A stretch of DNA of 64,000 nucleotides. It comes from Paenibacillus qinlingensis. Its GTDB lineage: Bacteria; Bacillota; Bacilli; Paenibacillales; NBRC-103111. This document shows positions 19,001 to 24,250 of the stretch, one piece after another (the stretch's first letter is position 1; the number at the start of each line of letters is the position of its first letter). Position numbers and translations under genes: made by a program. Where the stretch lies: assembly GCF_013204845.1 (NCBI RefSeq), contig NZ_JABMKY010000012.1, positions 1 through 64,000 of the forward strand. Direction: 5' to 3'. Below the pieces are notes generated by a model. It saw only the letters and a list, made by a program, of their open reading frames with translations, was not told where the DNA came from and ran no database searches.

Positions 19001-19070
19001 TACCTTCAGCAAAGCGTAATGAACCCTTCTTCTTGTTCCCACGGGGTTTATGCGATTGTCGAGAGTTCAT
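13089..19070 (-). CDS. Giant repeat-rich eCIS protein (1993 aa), possible tape measure, scaffold or cargo
   Basis: I do not recognise a family for most of this protein. Layout: a basic N-terminus and a small, probably folded domain (about 1-140); an AT-hook-like KKKRGRKSKK (about 155); a Gln/Glu/Arg-rich coiled-coil region (about 520-760) built on 14-residue QREELQEQQ-type repeats; a canonical AT-hook-like KRKRGRPRKN (about 772); a long Ser/Gln/Asn/Arg-rich low-complexity region; an Ala/Arg-rich GC-rich stretch; four 23-residue repeats; and a charged amphipathic C-terminus, DIAKIADKVYREIEKKMKF plus ERQRRG. I recall a similar helix ending other eCIS proteins at this position, between tube initiator and LysM gene (the place of the small Afp6/Pvc6). 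No other tape-measure gene is visible. I chose ATG 19070 because GGGGGA lies 6 nt in front. Confidence 0.75.
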   Translation of the reverse strand: MNSRQSHKPRGNKKKGSLRFAEGKRTTTVGQTSRQAKQFASGIMGKYGWDRHNYLGMFALIFKGKGLLTDKELASIKNPSDRAWILQLQLQLQSLKHPESAPLITKQQTIQQIQKLVKQSGYQLPKQAFIDESHQDEKSVSSGQMPSAVDVPVKKKRGRKSKKAKELAAQILAEQEQINAAKRNHTQSKQETINVVNKRNSPIMQRSMRQLVASIGMLAHSTSSKINQPSPMVNGVQHTGQPTNISQKTINLLYKQALRDNKDSGVVRSNEHDGHTTARVNHANVAQHVEAIQSASVWLEQFQAGKLSFGRNDDEAVDVRLTGQNRLQSNPSFFNVAKLILQEVTQTPLSHRGLTQQSSHNMSDSEVPRSSSTDSQTIGFRKSIKLGEGPFSEESSPSTVRFIRSLLSKHAEGQDAQASKRQPAERDQAANAIRTGRSNASNAKGFLSSSLQPMAINASSITSRLPRSMHASASSSSPSRSRNRGIDASTTQIWRKAGDQQETAQSQPSSQVMQEQAALIEVVQKLQQERDELKQQDAVSSQSPVIEQLRIQQEQQEAQLRVQREESQEQQEAQQSRQRVEQEAQQGTQQQAQREELQEQQVMQQRVQREELQEQQAAQQRVQQEELQERQETQQRVQREELQEQQLTQQRTQREELEHQETHQQFAQAQSQISQENEQAANLVHERDRQAFHQRQIRENPQALPELQAAQYNNEHDVQRESQVSLEQEEPRLRQQQQKEQAEHQAKQEQQMQDLGYAEPVVLQPIDQPEKRKRGRPRKNSNVQEASKETTHETIVGFTENLVPPTDVQPIAESTFNSETVGMPEQESLASKQVEVVTAYPSQVYRKPARMENRRSKAQKIQSNESWLQQLVTIQRQPSSNNDTFIRSTNSLNKDRMQDITNRASAQLSLNVVKPDLGTDVLGRSISKFRDQRLRESAIVPKNTSRTFNGELQLGSNRLHRQQENQSVDSRTLPIQRELDISESKLQRAIPEQPKMKGDELLRSATTQGLQDVNTRQEPIKQEDQSHSNKLVVSENRPAGKLTTEIAAKIAAASVRSIGTLLPTPIEQKNIEKREVVRLLRTSLRPSQITNNRMAGQQSPGIREDQAGSVSQRTTIRQTLAAEIAAKVAQSSMIFVNSSQIATDGPKLRQRSFRQPASLVQESRSLFLTETSRENKPYSAKGTSDIQSSVSEHATGKPTNDTTVVGVVQSVSRTPLEMVRRAGRPSRVNQVKEQQASIQRKIDLGEFISRKPTLSSHTQLSSTSSEGDETISRSTGAWARGQLTLRAGRIENGTVTRRASGSDDAQSLDMSRIADPGNVQRLADTDRKDQRQLNFDDSLEPTSEPVAGEVGARTSSVSENISSTNGMLDAHIEEQNFNAAAPIQLNRTDGEIDNQRNQPAREVVRGEFVQRPSFGENSRQSKPNNGMEHPLQARGISNSVLGELVQRALGVTNGIQVRRANQLDNVQSHRTSGELVRSNFVQRSSENEIRQNARQVATRENEGLINRTVGSELSVQRTPGRTTSLSPLKRSVDVTNRQILGQNTMESSKRIPGTGNIGTGNLIQRASETRIRQLINKASSQAIRQGLLQGADGEASPKHGAVNWSGAQAEHLQRRTIVDGSERAPMREARGSENRLEAEGFQVDSAEQTIRAMVSAQVEAQALEPAAASRAAETVSVARAARAPRARQSTSMTPRVMPLLASSAGALRAAPAGMAAASPAAAEHRLPARGTGSLVQAAASGGAAAATAGALSSASITNSSSQGWAAAALTKPLPTQVQRLARPGGGMQADINQGAPAMSALMQSRTQPPSIGASHQGAPAMSAPMQSRTQPPSIGASHQGTPAMSVPMQSRTQPPSIGASHQGTPAMSVPMQSRTQPPSIGASHQGTPAMNVLLQSASQEHLASPLSMLEHKQASSSQLANAPLDMDWLRTKASADSEPTPAAPVDQTPPELSEEQLQELIKQLPQLDIAKIADKVYREIEKKMKFERQRRGI
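13374..13694 (-). repeat. In-gene 69-bp tandem repeat (23-residue units)
   Basis: Four full units and one decayed unit of QGAPAMSALMQSRTQPPSIG plus ASH lie near the C-terminus of the giant protein. The DNA of adjacent units is nearly identical, so the array expanded recently and copy number may differ between strains. The unit is Pro/Gln/Ser-rich, with no predicted rigid fold, and looks like a flexible spacer before the conserved C-terminal helix. Confidence 0.95.
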
Positions 19071-19082
19071 GAACAATCCCCC

Positions 19083-19140
19083 TAAAAGTTTTCGTCAGAA
19101 AACTGACTTCGTAAGCGTAAATCTTAAGCTTTGCTTTAGC
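19083..19140. repeat. Hairpin mini-element, copy B, next to the ribosome site of the giant gene
   Basis: AAAAGTTTTCGTCAGAAAAC is followed by TGACTTCGTAAGCGTAA. It shares the AGTTTTC/GAAAACT stem and CTTCGTAAG tail with copy A at 6635-6689. On the transcribed strand the stem again ends right before the Shine-Dalgarno (GGGGG here). Both copies separate an upstream block of the operon from a following gene, so they may act in RNA processing or translation control (inference). Confidence 0.7.
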
Positions 19141-19160
19141 AGTAACATCCTGCCATCATC

Positions 19161-19607
19161 TTATTTCTTAAAAATCGTCTTCAACCCCGCATGCACTAAC
19201 TCGACCGACTCGATCGCCACATTGGCGTTGCCTGCATTGAGATCAGGTCCGTTCCATTTCACAGGAAATGCGCTTGTGAATTCCCAACGGCACATCTCTT
19301 TACCTTCGACGTTGTATAAAAGAATAGAGCCATTCTTACGACTAATTTTGCCTTGTGCAGCATTATTGTACCAATCCCACAACTCACTTGAGTTGCTGAT
19401 ACCTCTTTTGAGCACAATGTTCGGGTACTTCGTATGTTGAACCATGTAGTGAGGATGGGTGTTCAAGCCACCTTCCCAATACGGCTTTACTTCAATCTCC
19501 GACTTCATGCCTGTCACCTCGGAGAAACCTCCGACGATCAGTCCATCAAGCTCAACGAGAAAACGAAAGTTGCCGCCTACATTATGCAATTTGGATGGTT
19601 TAGCCAT
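19161..19607 (-). CDS. Second tube-like protein (tube initiator, Afp5-like; TIGR02241 family)
   Basis: This 148-residue protein of the phage-tail-region family is related to the main tube gene at 20297-20731. Shared marks are NFRFLVELDGLIVGGFSEVTG, split as NFRFLVELDG and GGFSEVTG, then ISRKNGSI and VAIESVELVHAGL at the C-terminus. In Afp/PVC the tube starts on paralogues (Afp5) that join the inner tube to the hub. Its position after the chaperone genes and before the baseplate block fits that role. AGAGGTGAG precedes the ATG. It ends before mini-element B. Confidence 0.9.
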   Translation of the reverse strand: MAKPSKLHNVGGNFRFLVELDGLIVGGFSEVTGMKSEIEVKPYWEGGLNTHPHYMVQHTKYPNIVLKRGISNSSELWDWYNNAAQGKISRKNGSILLYNVEGKEMCRWEFTSAFPVKWNGPDLNAGNANVAIESVELVHAGLKTIFKK

Positions 19608-19624
19608 TGTTTGTTACTCACCTC

Positions 19625-19834
19625 TTACCGAAACACATCAAACGGATTGTCTGGCTGTTTTTTACCTTCTTCGTTCAAATTACGGTTGATACGGGAAATT
19701 TCCTCGCACCACGTACGGCGTTCACGGTGTTCCATGGACATAATTTCATCATGTGACCAATGAAAATAGTAAGCAATGAAGCCTACTTCTTCATATATTT
19801 TGTCAATGGGGTAGCCCGTTACGCCATCTCGTCC
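19625..19834 (-). CDS. DUF6760-like frame, predicted -1 frameshift extension of the tail chaperone
   Basis: This frame encodes a 65-residue segment with GYPIDKIYEEVGFIAYYFHW, then EIMSMEHRERRTWCEEISRI and NRNLNEE. That is the DUF6760 pattern I know from small eCIS proteins next to the tail assembly gene. No ATG, GTG or TTG lies between the preceding in-frame stop and the conserved GYP start; the codon at the usual start position is GTA. The frame is -1 relative to the 123-aa chaperone gene and overlaps its end, right behind a T TTT TTG heptamer. A -1 slip there would give a 188-residue fusion: 119 chaperone residues plus 69 from this frame. It ends at TAA 19625-19627, 18 nt before the next ATG. 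Confidence 0.8.
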   Translation of the reverse strand, partial: GRDGVTGYPIDKIYEEVGFIAYYFHWSHDEIMSMEHRERRTWCEEISRINRNLNEEGKKQPDNPFDVFR

Positions 19835-20190
19835 AAAAAAGACACGTCCACATCGAACTCGTGCTCACATTTCGGACAACTTGTATGAATTCTTGGCACG
19901 TCCATTTCGTTAATTTGGCGATAAAAGTTTTGCAAGAATGCCAAATCTGCTGTGAAGAACTTCTCAACGACACGTGTATCAATCGCACGCAAGTCCCCTA
20001 AATTTGTAATGACACGTGTAAGCAAAATAATCGTTAAATAGCCTGGGTTTTGCTGAACACGTTGGTCACGCATCGGTAAAATTTCATCCGCAGCTGTCGC
20101 TAAGCGCATAACACCTTTTTTGTGAAGCGTACCATTGTCATCTACATACCCTCTAGGGAGTTCGAATTCGTATTCTGTTTTGAAAGCCAT
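19819..20190 (-). CDS. Tail assembly chaperone (gp41-like, Phage_TAC type), short zero-frame product
   Basis: This 123-residue protein resembles the Mu gp41-type tail assembly proteins: ELPRGYVDDNGTLHKKGVMR, then LATAADEILPMRDQRVQQNP, LTRVITNLGDLRAID and a C-terminal TSCPKCEHEFDVDV. The CPKC pair could bind a metal with a partner, but only one CxxC is present. In phages such chaperones coat the tape measure during tail assembly and are often made as short and frameshifted long forms. I chose ATG 20190, with GGAGGT 9 nt in front; an upstream start would run through the intergenic region. It sits between the two tube genes. The last codons carry the slippery heptamer. Confidence 0.85.
   Translation of the reverse strand: MAFKTEYEFELPRGYVDDNGTLHKKGVMRLATAADEILPMRDQRVQQNPGYLTIILLTRVITNLGDLRAIDTRVVEKFFTADLAFLQNFYRQINEMDVPRIHTSCPKCEHEFDVDVSFLDEMA
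19834..19840 (-). promoter_or_regulatory. Predicted -1 ribosomal frameshift site (T TTT TTG)
   Basis: On the minus strand the codons near the end of the chaperone gene read TCT TTT TTG GAC GAG ATG GCG TAA. The heptamer T TTT TTG has the X XXY YYZ form in the correct zero-frame register. After a -1 slip the next codons read GGA CGA GAT GGC GTA ACG GGC TAC, entering the DUF6760-like frame with no stop. The zero-frame stop comes 4 sense codons later. No strong downstream pseudoknot was evident by eye. Confidence 0.65.
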
Positions 20191-20296
20191 GGTGTCATTA
20201 CCTCCTTCGTGGTGAAAACAATAAAATCTTCTATTGGAACAAAAAGAAGAGTCAGGAACCGGAGGTATTCGCTCCGGCACCTACTCTAACTAAACA

Positions 20297-20731
20297 TTAC
20301 TTCGTACGTGTCATGCCTTCATGTGCAAGCTCTAAGCTCTCGATAGCAACTTCGTTCCCAGTCCCTTTGAAGCTTGGTGCTGAGTACTTGGATGGCCATG
20401 CTTCGATAACCTGCCAAGTAGCTACATCTCCGCCCTCTTCGTTGATCGCGATAATCGTGACCGTTTTGCGGGAGATTTTGCCTTGAATGGACTCTGACAT
20501 CCAGTTGTACATATCCATGGAGTCTGTAACTCCCCATTTCAATGAGATGTTACCGTATTTAGCAAGACCCGGAAGCTTCCGAGGCGTGATGGTTTCGTTT
20601 CCTTCTCTGTATTCAATCACCGATAAGGAAGCATCAAATCCAGAAATTTCGCTGAATCCAGCTTGTTGAATACCTTCTACTTCAATTCTAAATCTAAAAT
20701 TGCGGTATGGATCCCTACGTTCGCCAGCCAT
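20297..20731 (-). CDS. Inner tube protein (Afp1-like; TIGR02241 family)
   Basis: This 144-residue protein would stack into the hollow tube driven out on contraction. Family marks: DPYRNFRFRIEVEGIQQAGF, SEISGFDASLSVIEYREGNE, LKWGVTDSMDMYNWM, GKISRKTVTIIAINEEGGD and the closing NEVAIESLELAHEGM. It lies 41 bp downstream of the sheath gene, the standard sheath-tube order, and is a paralogue of the 148-aa protein at 19161. The length is normal for Hcp-like eCIS tubes. Confidence 0.93.
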   Translation of the reverse strand: MAGERRDPYRNFRFRIEVEGIQQAGFSEISGFDASLSVIEYREGNETITPRKLPGLAKYGNISLKWGVTDSMDMYNWMSESIQGKISRKTVTIIAINEEGGDVATWQVIEAWPSKYSAPSFKGTGNEVAIESLELAHEGMTRTK

Positions 20732-20772
20732 AATATACCCCTTTCCTAATATGCGTAATATCTAACGTTAGA

Positions 20773-22506
20773 CTATTCTTCTCTTGTTTTCTGAGTAATA
20801 CGGAAGATCACGAACTCGGCAGGTTTCACCGGAGCAACCCCGATTACGCAGATCAATCGACCATTATCGATATCATCCTGTGTCATTGTGCTGCGGCCAA
20901 TGTTAATGTAGAACGCTTCAGAAGGACTTCCGCCCATCAAAGCACCATCTCTCCACACCCGCGTTAAGAACGCATCAATCGTCCGCTGTACACGCGCCCA
21001 AAGCTGTTCGTCATTCGGTTCGAAGACAACCCAGTTCGTGCCGTTCTTAATGGACTCTTCGATAAAGATGAACAAACGTCTAACGTTCACATATTTCCAT
21101 AAACCGTTCGACGATGTTGTACGAGCACCCCATACACGAATACCTTGTCCTGCAAAATGACGGATCAAGTTAACGCCTTGCGGGTTCAGGATATCTTGCT
21201 CGCCTTTGTTATATTGGCAATCTAGGCCAACTGCACCGCGTACAACTTCATTCGCTGGCGCTTTTTGAACACCACGGGATTGGTCGGAACGGGAGTAGAT
21301 ACCGATGACGGAACCAGATGGCGGTATGTAAATGTTGCGTTTGTCTAATGGATCAAATACTTGCAACCATGGGTTGTACATCGCTGCATAAGAGCTGTCA
21401 AAGATGTTACGGTGCGTCATAACATCCGTTACCTTGGTTTTCTCGCGTGGAATATCGAGAACCGCGAAGCGGCTGCCCAAGTTTTCACAGTGCGCTACAA
21501 GGGATAATTGAACCGTAGGCTCAGTTACACCTGGAATCGCGATGATGGACACGACATCGTTATCAATGAAGGACTGAATCCCTGTACGTTTACCCGGACC
21601 ACGGTCAACACCCATGTAAATATCAGGCGTTACATTCGCAATGGAACCGTTGCTGCCGCCAGACAAAGCGATTTGGAATTTGCCAACGGATTCGTTCTCG
21701 CCAGAAAGCACCTCGAAAGGAGCAATTGCGCCAAGATCTTGACCTTCAGTCAAATCCTTCACCGTAATAATGTTCGAGCGGGAAACAATTTTCTCGATGT
21801 GATTCGCTGCCGTGATGTTCAGGGATACCCGCTCATACGTCTCAGCTTCGTCACCGTAGAATACGTGAAGTGTAAATTCACTTGTTGTCAGTACTTTAGC
21901 AGGTAGCAATCCGCTATCAACAACATCGCCATCAAGAGCTTCAGACAATGAGATAATGTTATCTTGGGAAGCTACTACTTTGCTGTATTGCTTCACGCCT
22001 GCTGCTTCAAAAGCAACTACGTCGCCAACGTTAAAGCCAGCGTTGTTTTTAACGCGATATTGTGATTCGCTTAGCACTTCATAGATTTGCGTCTTAGCTT
22101 TGCTAGCTGGCACAACAACGATACGAACTTGGTTCCCCCATGTTCCAGGGTTCTTGGAAGCAATCTCTAGAATTGCTGATTCTTTATTCGTAGCCGCTTT
22201 GTTCGTTGCTACTTTCGCGTCAGTTGGCGCTACACGCATAACGAAACAGCGATTGCCTCCGTTTAAGTAGAAATGCTCTACCGCATAAGAAAGGAAACGA
22301 TATTCGCCGAATTCATTCTCGGACAAGTAGCTACCGAATAAACGGTGGAAATCAGCTACGCTCGTAACCAGTTGAGGGACACCTTCAATTTCCCCTCTTT
22401 GCGCAAGCCCTATAAACCCGGCCGTACTTGTGCTTGCACCCTCAAGCGGTTGTGCTCCGCTGTCAAACTCTTCCACATAGACTCCAGGTGATAAATAGTC
22501 AGCCAT
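20773..22506 (-). CDS. Contractile tail sheath protein
   Basis: This 577-residue sheath starts with MADYLSPGVYVEEFDSGAQP, the classic opening of phage/eCIS sheaths that drives strand exchange between subunits. It also has STAGFIGLAQRGEIEGVP. The C-terminal half carries VWGARTTSSNGLWKYVNVRR, LFIFIEESIKNGTNWVVFEP, FLTRVWRDGALMG and PVKPAEFVIFRITQK, all typical of the sheath C-terminal domain. Only one sheath gene is present, whereas Afp/PVC have three, so this system should have a uniform sheath. An extra beta-rich domain fills about 100-300. Confidence 0.96.
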   Translation of the reverse strand: MADYLSPGVYVEEFDSGAQPLEGASTSTAGFIGLAQRGEIEGVPQLVTSVADFHRLFGSYLSENEFGEYRFLSYAVEHFYLNGGNRCFVMRVAPTDAKVATNKAATNKESAILEIASKNPGTWGNQVRIVVVPASKAKTQIYEVLSESQYRVKNNAGFNVGDVVAFEAAGVKQYSKVVASQDNIISLSEALDGDVVDSGLLPAKVLTTSEFTLHVFYGDEAETYERVSLNITAANHIEKIVSRSNIITVKDLTEGQDLGAIAPFEVLSGENESVGKFQIALSGGSNGSIANVTPDIYMGVDRGPGKRTGIQSFIDNDVVSIIAIPGVTEPTVQLSLVAHCENLGSRFAVLDIPREKTKVTDVMTHRNIFDSSYAAMYNPWLQVFDPLDKRNIYIPPSGSVIGIYSRSDQSRGVQKAPANEVVRGAVGLDCQYNKGEQDILNPQGVNLIRHFAGQGIRVWGARTTSSNGLWKYVNVRRLFIFIEESIKNGTNWVVFEPNDEQLWARVQRTIDAFLTRVWRDGALMGGSPSEAFYINIGRSTMTQDDIDNGRLICVIGVAPVKPAEFVIFRITQKTREE

Positions 22507-22632
22507 TGTTCCCCAGTTCAGTCAGATGGCACTGCTTACTCATTAAATATGGCCAAAGACATGAAACCAGTTCTCTCCTTTCTGCTTGTCATTTTGTATA
22601 GAAGATGGACGTGTCCATTCTACTAATTAGGG

Positions 22633-23436
22633 TTACGCGAGATGTATCGTGCCTAGGTTAGTGGTTGTTCCTTCTACGACTGCGAGATCCTTGATCGTAT
22701 GCTCGCTATCCGTCCCATACGTAATAACCAATTCGGTATGAAACGTCGGTATCCGATTGCCTCGAAAAGCAATGGCAACCTCTCCACGTTCCGTACTACG
22801 GGTTTCTTGAACGGGCAGCAGCATAGAGCCACGCGTATACGGCTTCGTCAATGGGTTCGCAAGTCGAAACCGTTTCTGGTGCTCCAGCACTTCGGAAATG
22901 CGGATGACTTCTTCCGCAGGTTGGGAACCTCTCCCTCGCAGCAGGTACACATCACCAACTACAATGCCTCCTGTAAATGACCCTAATGTCATTTCACTAG
23001 CACCTTTGTCGGCTTGATCAACCATCACGCGCGCGCGCGCGCAGTCCTCCGTCAGTACGGTCGACTGTAAGTGAGCATCGCGAATTGGAGAGCCAGCTGC
23101 GTTCTGAAGCATGAAGCGAATCAGTCCTGCCCCTTGAGAAAAAGGGTATGAAGGTAACGGTTTCATTTGAACAACTTCGATAAAATTGTGTGCGTTAACG
23201 GTGATGTTTGTGTGTTCCTGAAAATAGTACTCGCTATGTACCGATAGTCGGTATTCGCCGGGGGATAAGTCGTTAAATATATAGGAACCATTCGATTTAC
23301 GAATTGCTTTCGAACGGGTGCCTTCTAGGTGAACTTTGGTCGTGTTGCCAAGAGGAGCTTGAGAGGTGAGTGCGTCAATCACACACACAACCAGGGAAAC
23401 GCGGGATCTCAATTGTGAAATTCGAATCTGATCCAC
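22633..23436 (-). CDS. eCIS-cluster protein with carboxypeptidase-regulatory-like domain (267 aa)
   Basis: This protein has an N-terminal beta-sandwich of the carboxypeptidase-regulatory/Cna-B type (about 10-95: SLVVCVIDALTSQAPLGNTT, GSYIFNDLSPGEYRLSVHSE). The remainder is beta-rich and of unknown function. I chose the GTG at 23436: AGGAGG lies 9 nt upstream, and this avoids the 90-bp overlap with the DUF4255 gene that a longer frame would cause. It sits between tail terminator and sheath, where eCIS clusters often carry variable genes. A surface decoration of sheath or cap is possible. A run of alternating CG lies inside the gene. Confidence 0.75.
   Translation of the reverse strand: MDQIRISQLRSRVSLVVCVIDALTSQAPLGNTTKVHLEGTRSKAIRKSNGSYIFNDLSPGEYRLSVHSEYYFQEHTNITVNAHNFIEVVQMKPLPSYPFSQGAGLIRFMLQNAAGSPIRDAHLQSTVLTEDCARARVMVDQADKGASEMTLGSFTGGIVVGDVYLLRGRGSQPAEEVIRISEVLEHQKRFRLANPLTKPYTRGSMLLPVQETRSTERGEVAIAFRGNRIPTFHTELVITYGTDSEHTIKDLAVVEGTTTNLGTIHLA
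23028..23042. repeat. Alternating CG tract (15 nt) inside a coding region
   Basis: CGCGCGCGCGCGCGC encodes part of the ARAR segment of the 267-aa protein. Such a tract can slip by 2 nt, which would shift the frame, and it can adopt Z-DNA. No frameshift is present in this copy. Confidence 0.8.
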
Positions 23437-23449
23437 GGGTGAAATCCTC

Positions 23450-24028
23450 CTAACCTTGAATACGAAAATCGGTTTCCGAAACCCTTTTTGTTGTTCTGAT
23501 GCGCGTTGAGTCAATATGTACAGGCCCCACTGTGTAAGCAACTGAGAGTCTGTAAGGGGTGTCTGAGAAATTCCACATGTTCATGAGGCTCTCACCTTTA
23601 AACGGATCCATGATAATACGAACTTCTTCATCTTGCTCAGCCAATGTACCCACTGTCATCGAACCTCGAAGGATCGAATGATCGTAGAATACTTGCATTG
23701 CTCTGCCTAGGATCCGATGCTCATCCAATGCTCTCGAAGAAAGTTCAGCTGGCGATTGTACCGTAACGATGTAACTTAAATCCACAACCATAGGAGGAAA
23801 CTGAATCTCGTTCGTCCCTCTAGCTATCATATGCGTTTGTCGATTATTGCCGCTCTCACGAACATTATATAGATAGAGTGATAGATAGAAATCCCCTTTA
23901 TCTACAGGTGATGCGAGCCCAATCATTTCTGGTTGCGGGATGGGATCTGGGGTCATGTTTTCTCTAAGTAGCTTGACTAAAGATGCACTTACATCAGCGA
24001 TGACAGAATAATTGCCTATGAGTGTCAC
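23450..24028 (-). CDS. Tail terminator / cap protein (DUF4255, Pvc16/Afp16-like)
   Basis: At 192 residues it matches the DUF4255/Pvc16 N-terminal family, which ends tube and sheath polymerisation at the distal cap. Family features: IADVSASLVKLLRENMTPDP near the start; VDKGDFYLSLYLYNVRES; and FPPMVVDLSYIVTVQSPAEL followed by RILGRAMQVFYDHSILRG. It is the first gene of the structural operon, behind a good sigma-A type promoter (24099-24127), and is followed 13 bp later by the 267-aa gene. Confidence 0.92.
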   Translation of the reverse strand: MTLIGNYSVIADVSASLVKLLRENMTPDPIPQPEMIGLASPVDKGDFYLSLYLYNVRESGNNRQTHMIARGTNEIQFPPMVVDLSYIVTVQSPAELSSRALDEHRILGRAMQVFYDHSILRGSMTVGTLAEQDEEVRIIMDPFKGESLMNMWNFSDTPYRLSVAYTVGPVHIDSTRIRTTKRVSETDFRIQG

Positions 24029-24098
24029 TTCCTGCCTCTAAATACCTATAAATCATGTGAAAAAGATGCTTAATCTGTCACTTTGTGTATCTTTTTCT

Positions 24099-24127
24099 AT
24101 TATAAATGTAAACCGACAGGTTGACTA
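24099..24127 (-). promoter_or_regulatory. Predicted sigma-A promoter of the eCIS structural operon
   Basis: On the minus strand TAGTCA and a perfect TATAAT are separated by 17 bp, 70 bp upstream of the terminator-protein start. It follows the hairpin behind the ATPase gene, so the structural genes can be expressed independently of the ATPase. Confidence 0.6.
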
Positions 24128-24202
24128 TAGGATTCTTGTATTTATTTATGCTTTTGTCCCGAAAAATGACGATTTTTGACTGAAAATCGGCGTATATAAC
24201 CG

Positions 24203-24242
24203 ACAGAGGACAATCTCACACAAGTGTAAGATTGCCCTCTGT
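24203..24242 (-). terminator. Hairpin behind the ATPase gene, terminator-like
   Basis: ACAGAGG and CAATCT on one arm pair with the AGATTG and CCTCTGT arm around an ACACAAGTGT core, 8 bp after the ATPase stop. There is no U-tract on the minus strand, so it may be a weak terminator or an RNA-stabilising hairpin. Confidence 0.5.
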
Positions 24243-24250
24243 CTACTGAT

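Noticed and set aside
19625..19822. Independent start of the DUF6760-like gene at an ATT or at the ATG within the chaperone end
   Set aside because: The ATG belongs to the zero frame (ATG GCG TAA) and the ATT codon lies inside the conserved motif with no ribosome site. Frameshifting explains the layout better.
22633..23541. Longer 302-aa version of the carboxypeptidase-regulatory-like gene
   Set aside because: It would overlap the DUF4255 gene by 92 bp; the GTG at 23436 has an ideal AGGAGG.
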